Below are positions 43,435 to 52,718 of a DNA stretch of 64,000 bases, in pieces (position 1 is the stretch's first letter; every line of letters begins with the position of its first letter). Made by a program: the position numbers and the translations under genes. A model generated the notes under the pieces. The model made no database searches and had not been told where the DNA came from. It saw only the letters and a list, made by a program, of their open reading frames with translations. Origin of the DNA: Hymenobacter telluris (lineage in GTDB: Bacteria > Bacteroidota > Bacteroidia > Cytophagales > Hymenobacteraceae); the NCBI RefSeq assembly GCF_017313265.1, contig NZ_JAFLQZ010000016.1, forward strand, positions 1 through 64,000, in the 5' to 3' direction.

Positions 43435-44253
43435 ATGGCCAAAAAGAAAACCGCTCCCGCCCCCACCGTTAGCACGCAAACCGACGATGGTACTCCCGGT
43501 GCCCCGCACACACCCACCAGCGGCTCCACCAACACCGACAACGCCGCGCCCAACGCTGCCGGGGAGCCCGCCGAAGCTCCCGCCGACCGTCTCGACCAGA
43601 TTTTCGATGGCCTCAAGCAGAAATCCTCAGCCAAGCAGGCCATCTACCGCAATACCATGTCCACCTTCGACCTGTTGCGCAAGGTGACCCAGGAACTAGT
43701 AGTGGAGCTGAGCCGCAAAATCACGCCCGTCGATTCCACCGTCATCATTGAATATCGGCCTATCAACGACATGGAGTTCCACATCCGGTTCTCCGGCGAC
43801 TTGCTGGTGTTCGTCATGCACTCCAACATCGTGACCTTCCCGGATGAGTACGGACCCATGCCCACCAAATACGTGGAGGACGACTTCCGGCGGCGCTTTT
43901 TCGGGCACATCATGGCATACAATTTCATGGCCGACAGCATCAAGTACCAGCGTATGAACGACCCTGGCTACCTGGTGGGCCGCCTGCTCATCAACATCGA
44001 CAACCACTATTTCCTGGAAGGCGTGCAACAGCTGGAGCTACCCGACAACGATATGTCGGACAACGTAGTAACGCCCGATGGCATGAAACTCTTCGTGGAA
44101 AGCGCCATGATTGCCGCCGTCAACAACGACCTCATTGCCCCGCCGCTCGACGACATCCAGAAAATATCAGTGAAGCAGAAGCTGGAAAACCAGCAAGTTA
44201 GCCGCCCCAGCAAAGTAGGCTTCAGCTTCTCCCACGAGCAGGTTGTCCATTAG
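43435..44253 (+). CDS. Conserved Bacteroidota protein of unknown function
   Basis: 272 aa. A Pro/Thr/Ala-rich N-terminal tail of about 50 residues (MAKKKTAPAPTVST...) is followed by a globular part with VIIEYRPINDMEFHIRFSGD and YLVGRLLINIDNHYFLEGV. No signal peptide or membrane segment. I do not recognise a domain. ATG 43435 is preferred over an upstream in-frame start because the preceding residues look non-coding. The stop codon abuts a repeat element. Confidence 0.75.
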   Translation: MAKKKTAPAPTVSTQTDDGTPGAPHTPTSGSTNTDNAAPNAAGEPAEAPADRLDQIFDGLKQKSSAKQAIYRNTMSTFDLLRKVTQELVVELSRKITPVDSTVIIEYRPINDMEFHIRFSGDLLVFVMHSNIVTFPDEYGPMPTKYVEDDFRRRFFGHIMAYNFMADSIKYQRMNDPGYLVGRLLINIDNHYFLEGVQQLELPDNDMSDNVVTPDGMKLFVESAMIAAVNNDLIAPPLDDIQKISVKQKLENQQVSRPSKVGFSFSHEQVVH

Positions 44254-44338
44254 GTGAGGTGGTGAAATGGTGAGTTTGACGTGCTTATTGCGCCATTTGC
44301 GCAGCCAGTACGTCAAACTCACCATTTCACCACTTCAC
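44254..44338. repeat. Palindrome of the GTGAAATGGTGAGTTTGACG family (copy 1)
   Basis: 29-nt arms (44254-44282 with 44310-44338) with one mismatch and a 27-nt middle containing TTGCGC words. It lies between convergent genes, starting next to the stop codon at 44253, and shares its arm words with the elements at 59834 and 61281. Confidence 0.85.
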
Positions 44339-44349
44339 TATTTCACTTT

Positions 44350-45327
44350 CTACCGCCGCAGGTAGCCTACCTTCTCGCGCACCTTGTTCAGTACTTCTGT
44401 ACCGTAGGCCTGGGCTTTGCGGGCGCCTTCGGCGAGACGGGCGTCCAGTTCCGGCAGGTTGCTCATGTAGAAGTTGAACTGCTCTCGCTCGGTGGCAAAG
44501 CGCTGCTTGATTAGCTCAAACAACGCCTGTTTGGCGTGGCCGTAGCCGTAGCCGCCAGCCAGGTACCGGGCGCGCATATCGGCGGTTTCGGCGGGCGTGG
44601 CCAGCAACGAGTACAGCTTGAAGGTGGTATCCGTATCGGGGTTTTTGGGTTCTTCCAGCGGCGTGCTATCTGATACAATTAGCTTGATGTTCTTGAGCAA
44701 TGCCTTGTCATCCAGGAAGATGTCGATGATGTTGCCGTAGCTCTTGCTCATCTTCTGCCCGTCGAGGCCCGGAATGGTCTGGATTTGCTCGTCCGTCTTG
44801 GCCTGGGGCAGCACGAAGGTTTCGCCGTAGCGGTTGTTGAAGGTGCTAGCAATGTCGCGGGTGATTTCCAGGTGCTGAATCTGGTCTTTGCCCACCGGCA
44901 CAAAGTCGGCATCATACAGCAAAATATCAGCTGCCATCAGCACCGGGTACGTGAACAGCCCCGCATTCACGTCCGAGAGCTTGTCGCTCTTATCCTTGAA
45001 CGAGTGGGCATTGGCCAGCATCGGGTACGGCGCAAAGCACGACAGGTACCAGGCCAGCTCCGTCACCTGGGGCACATCCGATTGCCGATAGAACAGATTT
45101 TTCTCGGTATCGAACCCGCAGGCCAGCCACGCAGCAGCTACCGAATAGGTGTTGTGGCGCAACGTTTCGGCGTTGCGCACGGTGGTCAGGGAGTGCAGGT
45201 CGGCAATAAAAAGTAGCGACTGATTGGCACTGCTTTTCGATAGCTCAACGGCGGGTAAGATGGCACCGAGCAAGTTGCCCAAGTGGGGGCGGCCAGTGCT
45301 CTGGATGCCGGTCAGGATGCGGGACAT
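44350..45327 (-). CDS. trpS: Tryptophanyl-tRNA synthetase
   Basis: 325 aa class Ic synthetase. HIGH-type motif GIQSTGRPHLGNLLGAI near the N-terminus, KMSKS as GQKMSKSYGNIIDIF near 195, and specificity segment CGFDTEKNLFYRQSD. Complete length. Its leader is occupied by a palindrome whose outer sequence also occurs before the genes at 40175 and 40382. Confidence 0.95.
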   Translation of the reverse strand: MSRILTGIQSTGRPHLGNLLGAILPAVELSKSSANQSLLFIADLHSLTTVRNAETLRHNTYSVAAAWLACGFDTEKNLFYRQSDVPQVTELAWYLSCFAPYPMLANAHSFKDKSDKLSDVNAGLFTYPVLMAADILLYDADFVPVGKDQIQHLEITRDIASTFNNRYGETFVLPQAKTDEQIQTIPGLDGQKMSKSYGNIIDIFLDDKALLKNIKLIVSDSTPLEEPKNPDTDTTFKLYSLLATPAETADMRARYLAGGYGYGHAKQALFELIKQRFATEREQFNFYMSNLPELDARLAEGARKAQAYGTEVLNKVREKVGYLRR

Positions 45328-45444
45328 TTTTTTGCTGTTCGTTTTTGGTTATTCGTTTTTCGTTGTTGGGAGGGCAGGGAGTAAATCGATTATCAAACCG
45401 CCGGAACGGTCCGAAAAACGAAAAGCCAAAAACGAAAAACGCAC
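45328..45444. repeat. Intergenic palindrome, AACGAAAAACCAA-word type
   Basis: Left arm 45328-45368 (complement reads AACAACGAAAAACGAATAAC and CAAAAACGAACAGC) and right arm around 45412-45444 (GAAAAACGAAAAGCCAAAAA). It starts directly at the trpS start codon and runs to the yhhQ stop. Outer words match the arms at 40176-40381. Confidence 0.7.
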
Positions 45445-45447
45445 TTG

Positions 45448-46185
45448 TTACACGCTCACATTCGCGGCAGCTTCCTGCTGTAGCTCGGCCGTAACCTCCT
45501 CGCCCAAATATCGGTCGATGAGGAAATGAGCTACGTACAGCACCGGCGTAAGCAGAATAGCCGCGGCGAATTTATACCAGTAATTGGTGTTTGCCACGCT
45601 TAGCACCTGGTCCATGGTCCAGTTGCCGAACAGGTAGAAGGCCACGTACAGTACCACGAACGAATCGACGAGCTGCGACACCAGCGTGGAGCCAGTGGCA
45701 CGCAGCCACACGTAGCGGCCTTTGGTAGCCCGCCGGAGCGCCTGAAATACCGTGGCATCCAGCACCTGCCCAATCCCAAACGCCGTAATGGAGCCAGCAA
45801 TAATGCCCAGCCCCTGCCGGAAGATACTCTGGTAGGCGAAATCGATATTGAACGGCCGGCCTTGCGCATCGGTCTTGTTGACATCCAGCCAGAAGGCGGC
45901 CGGCGGCAGCTTGGTGGTGGCGTAAATCACCAGGAAGGCAAACAGAATCAGCGCTACTGTGAGGTAGCTAATGCGCAACACGCCAGCCTTACCGAAATAC
46001 TCGTTGATAATATCGGTAGTAACAAACACCACCGGCCAGATGAGCACGCCTGCCGTGAGGTTGCCGGGCAACCCCATCAGCGCCTCCACCGAGAAAATCT
46101 TGACCCCGATAATTTCGGCCAGCAGCGCATTCACAATGAAAATGCCGCTGAGCACCAAGTAAAGCTGCTGTTTTTTATGAGACAT
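45448..46185 (-). CDS. Queuosine precursor transporter (YhhQ/VUT family)
   Basis: 245 aa with six or seven membrane helices. VFVTTDIINEYFGKAGVLRI and the second-half pieces GQVLDATVFQALRR, STLVSQLVDSFVVLYVAFYL and LSVANTNYWYKFAAAILLTP are those of YhhQ, which takes up queuine or preQ precursors for tRNA modification. The acidic residues in helix 3 are intact. It is not in an operon with queuosine genes. Confidence 0.88.
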   Translation of the reverse strand: MSHKKQQLYLVLSGIFIVNALLAEIIGVKIFSVEALMGLPGNLTAGVLIWPVVFVTTDIINEYFGKAGVLRISYLTVALILFAFLVIYATTKLPPAAFWLDVNKTDAQGRPFNIDFAYQSIFRQGLGIIAGSITAFGIGQVLDATVFQALRRATKGRYVWLRATGSTLVSQLVDSFVVLYVAFYLFGNWTMDQVLSVANTNYWYKFAAAILLTPVLYVAHFLIDRYLGEEVTAELQQEAAANVSV

Positions 46186-46190
46186 GCTCT

Positions 46191-46334
46191 TTAATTAAAA
46201 ATTGAGAATTAAAAATTAAACATGAGCAATTTGTGCCGGCACAAATCCGGCTTCTCGTGCCCAATAGAACCGGAAAAGCAGGTCTGCCGGTAGAAGGAAC
46301 AGACTTTTAATTCGCAATTCTTAATTTTTAATTC
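46191..46334. repeat. Intergenic palindrome, AATTAAAAATT-word type
   Basis: Left arm 46191-46220 (AATTAAAAATTGAGAATTAA and on) and right arm 46305-46334 (TTAATTCGCAATTCTTAATT and on) are imperfect complements, with an 84-nt G+C-richer middle. It begins 6 nt after the yhhQ start codon and includes the rnz stop codon. Confidence 0.75.
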
Positions 46335-47244
46335 ACACGCTCACTGTTAGGCCTTCCACTGCCAGGTCGGTCCACTCAAACATGGTTTGGGCTTCGGTGA
46401 GCAGGGGCTGTAAGTCGCGGTAGCGGCTGGAGAAGTGGCCGATAAGCAGGCGCTGCACTTGGGCGCGGCGGGCGAGCAGCCCCGCCTGGCGGGCCGTGGA
46501 ATGATGCGTGGTAGCGGCCCGGTCGCGCATTTCTTCCAGAAACGTAGCCTCATGGTACAGCAAATCTACGCCGTGCACTAGGTCGGCGAGGCTTTCGGTG
46601 TAGAGCGTATCGGAGCAGTAGGCGTAGCTGCGCGGCGGGCGGGGCTCGGTGGTTACGTCGAGGTTGCGAACCAGCACGTGGCCGGCTTCATCAAGCACAT
46701 CTTCGCCGAGGGTAAGGCTGGTGAGCTGAACGGGGGTGAGGTTGGGGGGGAGCTTCTCTTTCACCAGTGGCCGGCGCCGGGGCTGCTCCCGGAACAGATA
46801 GCCGCAGCACGGAATGCGGTGCCGCATGGGCAGCGTATGCACCGTTACGTGCTTGTCTTCATATACCTGCGCGTGTTGAGTGGTATCAACGGCCGTGAAA
46901 TTCAGCTCAAAGCACAGCTGCGTAAACGAATGCCGAAACTGCATGGTCAGCACCTCATCGAGGCCTGCGGGCCCGAAAATGTGCAGCGGCTCGGTACGGC
47001 CGTTGAGGTGCATGGTGCCCAGTAACCCAAACAGCCCGAAATAATGGTCGCCGTGCAGGTGCGAGATGAAAATGGTATTGATGCGTTGATGCCGCAGCTT
47101 ATGCTCCATGAGGCGGCGCTGGGTGCCTTCCCCGCAGTCAATCAGGTATTGCGCGTTGCCCACCGTCAGGACCTGCGCCGTGTGGTGCCGGTCGAGAAAG
47201 GGCGTGGCCGACGCGCTACCCAGAATTTTCAGCTCGAACTCCAA
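46333..47244 (-). CDS. rnz: Ribonuclease Z
   Basis: 303 aa. Metallo-beta-lactamase fold with TIFISHLHGDHYFGLFGLLG (HxHxDH) near residue 62; DCGEGTQRRLMEH and VDLLYHEATF belong to the RNase Z family, with the last His ligand in LIGHFSSRY. Processes tRNA 3' ends. TTG 47244 starts the conserved EFELKILGSASATP; no ATG is available. The stop codon lies in the palindrome at 46191-46334. Confidence 0.92.
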   Translation of the reverse strand: MEFELKILGSASATPFLDRHHTAQVLTVGNAQYLIDCGEGTQRRLMEHKLRHQRINTIFISHLHGDHYFGLFGLLGTMHLNGRTEPLHIFGPAGLDEVLTMQFRHSFTQLCFELNFTAVDTTQHAQVYEDKHVTVHTLPMRHRIPCCGYLFREQPRRRPLVKEKLPPNLTPVQLTSLTLGEDVLDEAGHVLVRNLDVTTEPRPPRSYAYCSDTLYTESLADLVHGVDLLYHEATFLEEMRDRAATTHHSTARQAGLLARRAQVQRLLIGHFSSRYRDLQPLLTEAQTMFEWTDLAVEGLTVSV

Positions 47245-47305
47245 AGTGGTTGTTAGTTGAGTGTTGTTGGGCCGGTGAAGGGCAGCCGGGCCGCCTAAAA
47301 GCAAA

Positions 47306-47367
47306 TTGGTTGTCGGTTGTCAGTACGATACCTGACAACTGACAACCAACAACCGACAACTGAAAAC
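47306..47367. repeat. Intergenic palindrome, GGTTGTCGGTTGTCAG type
   Basis: 18-bp stem with one mismatch (47306-47323 with 47332-47349), 8-nt loop, followed by further copies of the CAACCGACAAC word up to the STAS stop at 47368. It could terminate the STAS transcript and also belongs to the word-palindrome class. Confidence 0.75.
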
Positions 47368-47742
47368 CTATTCTTTGCTGGTCAGGTCCCGCTCGATGGC
47401 GTGCAGGAAAATCCGGTCAATACCTTCTTCCACCGTGGGCAGAATGTGCAGCACCGACTCCAGCTTGCTGATGGTGATGAGTTTCATGACGTGGTCCTGC
47501 AAACCGGTCAGTACCAACAAACCACCCGTAGAATTGCACAAGCGGTTGGCAATCAGGATAGAGCTAAGTCCCGACGAATCGGTGTACTTCACGTTGGTCA
47601 GATCCAGAATCAGGTTGTTGATTCCTTCAGCATTCAGTTTTACAAATTCCGATTTCAAGTCAGGAGCTACGGTGGTATCGAGCTTCTTCTCGTCAATCGT
47701 AATTATCGTGTACGTTTCCTTTTTATCAATCGAGTACTTCAT
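47368..47742 (-). CDS. STAS-domain anti-sigma-factor antagonist
   Basis: 124 aa, single STAS domain. LILDLTNVKYTDSSGLSSIL holds the phosphorylatable serine (DSSG) of SpoIIAA-type proteins, and the first strand is YTIITIDEKKLDT. It would be controlled by a partner kinase elsewhere; none is nearby. Its minus-strand leader shows TACCTTCG, a near match to the -7 box, about 33 nt upstream. Confidence 0.88.
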   Translation of the reverse strand: MKYSIDKKETYTIITIDEKKLDTTVAPDLKSEFVKLNAEGINNLILDLTNVKYTDSSGLSSILIANRLCNSTGGLLVLTGLQDHVMKLITISKLESVLHILPTVEEGIDRIFLHAIERDLTSKE

Positions 47743-47843
47743 GCCGTCGGTGGTTCGGGGTTTTAGGGAGTTGCGAAGGTAACAAAAAAATGTTCGTTGA
47801 ACCTGTGTTCAGGTACCAACATCAGTGACTTTAGAAGGCCGCC

Positions 47844-48671
47844 TCAACGGCTTGAATTTCCCTTAAAACCGAACGTAAGGGTACTCCAGGTACTTTGCCA
47901 GTCAGCATCCGGCAGGCTGGCGGGCACCATACGCACGGCACTCACCATATATTGCCCAGCGGAGTTTAAACGAAACAGCACACGGCCGTTTTGGTTGCTG
48001 TAGAGCTTGGTAATTTTTACAGATTGATTAGGACTACGTTGCCATAGCTGTACTAGTTGGTTTGCCTGGGGCTTTCCATCAGCCAGCACCCGCACGGTGA
48101 GCGAGCCACCGGGCCGGAGGGCATAGGGGTTTTGCTCGGGCACAAGGTCCAGCGCCCCCCCAACCGGACGGCTCCAGGCGCGGCTGGTATCGGCGGAGGA
48201 ATAGGGGCCAACCTGTACCAGCGTTTTAGCGCACCGGCTGTACGCTTCGCGGCCGGGCTTATCAAGGGCGTTGCGCTGCTGGCGTTGCAAGAGGATGTTG
48301 TCGAGGCCTTCTTCCTTGAGGTAGGCGTTGAATTTCTCGGCTTCCAGCGTAAGCGTGGCGTTGTTGGTAGCCAGCGCTACCATGTGCGTACCAGCTTGCC
48401 CAAACGTTACGGTGGGGTGCAGCGTATCGGCGGCGGTAACGGTGGCGCGTAGGTCCTGCGCACCCGGCGGGGCGTAATGCACAAAGCGGGTGATGCGGTT
48501 GCTTTTGCCAGCCCACCGCTCCCCGGTGAAGTTTTCGCCTACGAACAGCTTGAGGTTGAGCGTGGTGCCGGGGGCAACAAAGAATTGCGGTGGTAATAGC
48601 CAAAACTCGTGCGCTACCGCTGTGAAGGCGGCGGCGGCAAGCACGAAGGTGGGAATGTACTTCTTAAGCAA
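47844..48671 (-). CDS. DUF4198-type secreted protein
   Basis: 275 aa. Signal peptide YIPTFVLAAAAFTAVAHEFW with cleavage about residue 20. HEFWLLPPQFFVAPGTTLNL is typical of DUF4198 proteins, a beta-sandwich family seen near metal-uptake genes (nickel/cobalt) and related to NikM/CbiK. The later part holds a second Ig-like domain (NPYALRPGGSLTVRVLADGK). No transporter is adjacent, so metal handling is only a guess. Confidence 0.75.
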   Translation of the reverse strand: MLKKYIPTFVLAAAAFTAVAHEFWLLPPQFFVAPGTTLNLKLFVGENFTGERWAGKSNRITRFVHYAPPGAQDLRATVTAADTLHPTVTFGQAGTHMVALATNNATLTLEAEKFNAYLKEEGLDNILLQRQQRNALDKPGREAYSRCAKTLVQVGPYSSADTSRAWSRPVGGALDLVPEQNPYALRPGGSLTVRVLADGKPQANQLVQLWQRSPNQSVKITKLYSNQNGRVLFRLNSAGQYMVSAVRMVPASLPDADWQSTWSTLTFGFKGNSSR

Positions 48672-48746
48672 AACAGTTGGCTTGGTAATAGGGTACTCGA
48701 AACAAATAAGCAGCGTCTCGGCAAGGAACTAGCCTGCCATTCCAAA

Positions 48747-48800
48747 CGCAGCGAAGAATCTGGGCAATTAATAGCGCACTCAGGTTCTTCGCTGCGCTCG
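48747..48800. repeat. Intergenic palindrome, CGCAGCGAAGAA/TTCTTCGCTGCG type
   Basis: 16-bp arms with one mismatch (about 48747-48762 with 48781-48796) in the gap between the DUF4198 start and the glycogen synthase stop. The TTCTTCGCTGCGCTC word is a common kind of bacterial intergenic repeat. Confidence 0.65.
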
Positions 48801-48815
48801 AACTAACAGATGGCG

Positions 48816-50654
48816 CTAGTGCCGCTCCAGAGCCAGAGTGTAGGCACGGTCGTAGTAAATGCGTAGGTTTTTCCAGTCGAAGATTTCGGCGTTGCTTTCC
48901 ACGTTGTTGCGCTGCATGATTCGCTCGCGGCGGGTAAGCAGCACGAAGTTCCACATCATCTCGGTCAGCTCTTCCGCCGATTCGTCGAAGCTCTTTTCCT
49001 GGCGCTGCACCACGTAAATGCCCTTGTCTTCGTGGGCATCCACGTTCTGCATCACATAGTCGCCGAAGCCGGAAAGGTCACTGGTAATGGCCGGTACGCC
49101 GCGGGCCACGCACTCCAGCGGAGTGTAGCCCCAGGGCTCGTAGTAGCTCGGAAACACGCCCAAGTGGCAGCCGCGCACAAACTGCCCGTACTCCATGCCA
49201 AACAGCGGCGACGTCGGCGACACGAAATCGGGGTGGTACACGATTTTCACCCGGTCGTGCTGGTGGTTGATGAGGCCGGCCTTGCGCACAAAGTTCAGGA
49301 TGTCGTCCTTCTGGTCGTCAATCAGGTTGTGGGTGATAACCGACGGCAGGCTGCTGGTTTTCCAGCTTTGCAGGGTGCGGCGGTAGCGTAGCTTCCAGTA
49401 GTCGTCCACCATAGAGCTGAGGTCGGGCAGGCGGTGGTCGGTGGAGGCGGCGGCGGCGTAGAACAGCTTTTCGCCGACTTGCCGCTCAATGGCCTCGCAG
49501 GTTTCCTGCACCTCATCCAGAATGGCGCGGTTTTGCAGGATCAGGGGGTTGATGCTGGTGAAGGGGCGCTTGGTGATAAAGAACATGACCACGTTGCCTT
49601 CCAGCCCGCTTTGCTGCAAGCGGTAATTGAGCCGAGCCAGGGCTTCCAGCGTGAGGTCGAAGCCTTTGTTGTGGTACTCGTAGCGGCCGCTCGTGAACAG
49701 GTACAGCGTCTTGTCGAGGTCAAACGAGTAGCTCTGGAAGAAGTGCGCCATCACAAACTCGTGGATCTTGCTCTTGTACTGCTGGTGCAGGTTCTGGAAC
49801 TCGTGCCCGGCCACAAACCGCTCGATGTTAAGGCCGTTGGGCAATACAGCATCCGGAATCCTATCCAGCAAGTAAATACACTCCCGCACCGTCAGCTCGC
49901 TCACGGTGGTAAACACGTGGGCTCCGTGCGCGGCGGCGCGCTCAATGGTAACGGCCGGCTCGATGTTGAAGTGCCGAGCCTCGGGCAACCAGTCCACCTG
50001 CATGAGGTGGTCGTAGAAGTTGGGGTCGTTCATGGCCAGGTAGCGGCCAAGCAAGGTGGCGTGCGTGGTAAACACCAGGTGTACCGGCGTCTGGTCGCGG
50101 CGCAGGGCCGGAATGGCTACGCCGGTCATCCACTCGTGGAAGTGGGCCACTACCTGCTGTTCTTCTTCTTTCTCGGAGGCCAGCACTTGCAGGAAAATCT
50201 TGCTCAGGTAGCCAAACGCCTCCACTTGGTGCAGCAAATCGTCGTTGTCGGGCGACGGAATGCGGTGGTGGTCCCAGAGGTCGTACTTTATCTGGCCCAG
50301 CATCGGATAGGCCTGATACGGGTTGAGCAGTACGGTGCGCGGCCGGCCAGTTACCAGCCACACACCCAGGCAGATATCATAGCCAAGCTGGCGCATGCGG
50401 CGCACGGCGCGGGCAAACGGGTCGGAGAGGGTGCTGAGCTGGTAGTCGTCGTAGGCTTCAAACTCGCCCTGGGCCTGGTTGGCAAAGTAGGGGCCGAGCA
50501 GGCAGTACCGGTCGTCCCAGCCTTGCATGGTGGCGGGTACTTTGCTGCGGATAACCGTGTAAATACCGCCCACCTGGTTACACACTTCCCACGCTACTTC
50601 AACGAGTAGCGCATCGGGAGCAACAGGAGCGGGAGCAGAGGAAGGAACTTGCAT
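48816..50654 (-). CDS. Glycogen synthase, eukaryotic-type (GT3)
   Basis: 612 aa from ATG 50654. LVEVAWEVCNQVGGIYTVIR is the GT3 N-terminal signature; HFHEWMTGVAIPALR and TTHATLLGRYLA also match. The sugar-nucleotide region is FTSGRYEYHNKGFDLTLEAL. FPSYYEPWGYTPLECVARG holds the catalytic E-x7-E-type motif, and DLSGFGDYV follows. It resembles yeast/animal Gsy rather than bacterial GlgA. It would elongate alpha-1,4-glucan from UDP-glucose. The next upstream gene is a GH13 enzyme, so the two probably form a glycogen pair. Confidence 0.92.
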   Translation of the reverse strand: MQVPSSAPAPVAPDALLVEVAWEVCNQVGGIYTVIRSKVPATMQGWDDRYCLLGPYFANQAQGEFEAYDDYQLSTLSDPFARAVRRMRQLGYDICLGVWLVTGRPRTVLLNPYQAYPMLGQIKYDLWDHHRIPSPDNDDLLHQVEAFGYLSKIFLQVLASEKEEEQQVVAHFHEWMTGVAIPALRRDQTPVHLVFTTHATLLGRYLAMNDPNFYDHLMQVDWLPEARHFNIEPAVTIERAAAHGAHVFTTVSELTVRECIYLLDRIPDAVLPNGLNIERFVAGHEFQNLHQQYKSKIHEFVMAHFFQSYSFDLDKTLYLFTSGRYEYHNKGFDLTLEALARLNYRLQQSGLEGNVVMFFITKRPFTSINPLILQNRAILDEVQETCEAIERQVGEKLFYAAAASTDHRLPDLSSMVDDYWKLRYRRTLQSWKTSSLPSVITHNLIDDQKDDILNFVRKAGLINHQHDRVKIVYHPDFVSPTSPLFGMEYGQFVRGCHLGVFPSYYEPWGYTPLECVARGVPAITSDLSGFGDYVMQNVDAHEDKGIYVVQRQEKSFDESAEELTEMMWNFVLLTRRERIMQRNNVESNAEIFDWKNLRIYYDRAYTLALERH

Positions 50655-50806
50655 ACAGTGGATGCTTGAGTGGGAGAGCGGCAAGATAGGTTTCTGGCGG
50701 CGTTTACCCAGCCTGTTTATAGCATGTACCCGATATAAAAAGCAGGGTTTCGTGGGCCCACAAGAAAATAAGTGCCTGCGTGGAAGTTGAACCCCAACGG
50801 ATTTAG

Positions 50807-50884
50807 CCCGCAGAGGGCGCAGACGGAGCGCAGAGTACGCAGAACGTTCTGCGACTTCTGCGCTTCGTCTGCGCCCTCTGCGGG
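50807..50884. repeat. 78-bp near-perfect palindrome, GCAGAGGGCGCAGACG type
   Basis: Continuous dyad without loop: the two 39-nt halves match in all but about four positions, centred on AACGTT at 50843-50848. The arms contain repeated GCGCAGA words. It lies between glycogen synthase and the GH13 gene, whose stop is 17 nt on. Confidence 0.85.
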
Positions 50885-50900
50885 AACCGTCGTCGCCGGT

Positions 50901-52718
50901 TTACCCCGGCTCCTGCGAGATAATCAGCACCGAATACGGGGCCAGCCCAAACGAGGCGTGGTAGGCCTGGTCGTCGTAGATACCTTCTTCGGCCTGGGTG
51001 TCGAGGCTGTCGAAGTTGCCGAAATCCTGGTCGTAGCCTTCCCAGTCGGAGTTGAAGCGTACGCGCCAGTTACCGCCGCGGGGCAGGCCAATGGTATAGG
51101 CATCGTGGGCGCGGTTGGCGAAGTTGGCAATGACTACGGTAGTGTCGCCGGGGCCCGACTGGTCGCGGCGGATGAAGGCCAGCACCTTCGCATCGTTGTT
51201 GAGGTGGTGCACCTCAGTATGCTGGCCGGTGAGGCCGCGTGTGTGGCCGTGGAAATTGCGGCGCAGCGCAATCAAGTCGCGGTATAGGTGCACCATGCCG
51301 CCGAACTGCTCGGCCCGGCTCCAGTCCAGCGGCTGGTCGTCGGAGAAGTAGCCATCGGCCAGCATGGGCTGGCCCTGAAAAATCATGGGGATGCCGGGCG
51401 AAGTGAATACCAGGGCCGCGCCCAGGGTGGAGCGTTTTTTAGCAAACCAGTGGTCGGCGGCACCGGGCATGATTTCCTCGGTGACGCGCTGCTTGCCGTT
51501 GGCTACCTCGTCGTGGCTTTCGGTGTAGATGACGCGCTGGAAAGCGTCGCCGTTGTACACGCCGGTGAGGGTTTCGGCCACTTTCTGCAAGTCCCGGTCG
51601 TCGTCGGAAGGGGTGGTGAGGGCGTCGCGCACGATGTTCACGAAAGCCGCGTCCCACTGGGTGGAGAAGCCCTGGCCCCCGTCTTCGGGGCGCCGCGTGA
51701 TGTACTCGTTGCCCTGCAAATCTTCGGCAATCATAATCTTCCAGGGCATGTGCTGCTGCACTTCCTCGTTGATCCACTTCATCAGGCTCCAGCCCTCGGG
51801 CAGGTCGCGGGTGGGGTCGTTAGTGCCATCCACGTTGCGGATGTGCGAAATGGAGTCGCAACGCAGGCCGTCTACGCGGTAGTCTTCCAGCCACATCAAA
51901 GCATTGTCGCGGATGTAAGCACGCACAGCGTCGCGGCCGTAGTCGGGGCGGTTGTGGCCCCAGGGAGTTTCGGCGCGCCAGTCGTTGTAGAAGTAGATGC
52001 CGCCACCGTCGTTTTCCTGCCAGCCGTCAAACTGCCAGAGGTCCAGGTCGCCGGGGCCGAAGTGGTTGTACACCACATCCAGAATCACGGCAATGCCGTG
52101 GCGGTGCGCTTCCTTCACCAGCTGCTTGAAGGCTTGCGGACCGCCGTATTCGGTTTCCAAGGCAAAGGGGTGGGAGGGGTTGTAGCCCCAGCTCCGGCCG
52201 CCCGGAAACTCGGTGGGCGGCATGATTTCAATGGCGTTGATGCCCAGCTCGCGCAGGTAGTCAAGCTTTTCCACCACATTCAGGAAGGTGCCGGGCTGCT
52301 CAGGGTTGGGCGCGTTGAAGGTGCCCACGTGTAGCTCATAGATGACGAGCTGATTCCAGGCGGGCATCTCGAAGTGGTCGTCTTCCCAGTCGAAGCTATG
52401 GTCGGGTACGATGGAATTGCCGGCCGAGTGCGTCACCTGGCGGGCATAGGGGTCGTTGCGGGTCAGCTCGCCGGTGGGCGTGGTCAGCTGAAACTTGTAC
52501 TCGGTGCCCACCGCAACGTCGGGGAAATCAGCGGCCCAATAGCCGTCGGTTTCGTGGGTGAGGGGGTGGGTGGTGGCGTCCCAGTCGTTGAAGGGGCCGA
52601 CTACGGCTACGGCCGTGGCGGCTGGGGCCCATACGCGAAATGTGGTGCCATCGGGGTGTGGTAAAGCACCCATGCCGGTTTGCAGCACGGGAGTGGAGGG
52701 AGGAGCAGTGTCGAGCAT
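50901..52718 (-). CDS. GH13 alpha-glucan enzyme, probably branching type
   Basis: 605 aa. An N-terminal CBM48-like domain (DGTTFRVWAPAATAVAVVGP) precedes a GH13 catalytic domain: DVVYNHFGPGD, WLEDYRVDGLRCDSISHIR with nucleophile Asp, MIAEDLQGN with acid/base Glu, and YTESHDEVANGK with the third Asp. The C-terminal beta domain is about 510-600. Family branching enzymes make alpha-1,6 branches; a hydrolase or trehalohydrolase-like activity is possible. The adjacent glycogen synthase favours a glycogen role. Confidence 0.82.
   Translation of the reverse strand: MLDTAPPSTPVLQTGMGALPHPDGTTFRVWAPAATAVAVVGPFNDWDATTHPLTHETDGYWAADFPDVAVGTEYKFQLTTPTGELTRNDPYARQVTHSAGNSIVPDHSFDWEDDHFEMPAWNQLVIYELHVGTFNAPNPEQPGTFLNVVEKLDYLRELGINAIEIMPPTEFPGGRSWGYNPSHPFALETEYGGPQAFKQLVKEAHRHGIAVILDVVYNHFGPGDLDLWQFDGWQENDGGGIYFYNDWRAETPWGHNRPDYGRDAVRAYIRDNALMWLEDYRVDGLRCDSISHIRNVDGTNDPTRDLPEGWSLMKWINEEVQQHMPWKIMIAEDLQGNEYITRRPEDGGQGFSTQWDAAFVNIVRDALTTPSDDDRDLQKVAETLTGVYNGDAFQRVIYTESHDEVANGKQRVTEEIMPGAADHWFAKKRSTLGAALVFTSPGIPMIFQGQPMLADGYFSDDQPLDWSRAEQFGGMVHLYRDLIALRRNFHGHTRGLTGQHTEVHHLNNDAKVLAFIRRDQSGPGDTTVVIANFANRAHDAYTIGLPRGGNWRVRFNSDWEGYDQDFGNFDSLDTQAEEGIYDDQAYHASFGLAPYSVLIISQEPG

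Noticed and set aside
49434..50609. 391-aa open frame antisense to glycogen synthase
   Set aside because: Val/His/Gln-rich composition, no motif, and complete overlap with a well supported GT3 gene.
51288..52334. 348-aa open frame antisense to the GH13 gene
   Set aside because: Shadow frame in third-position G/C-rich sequence; the GH13 catalytic motifs are on the minus strand.
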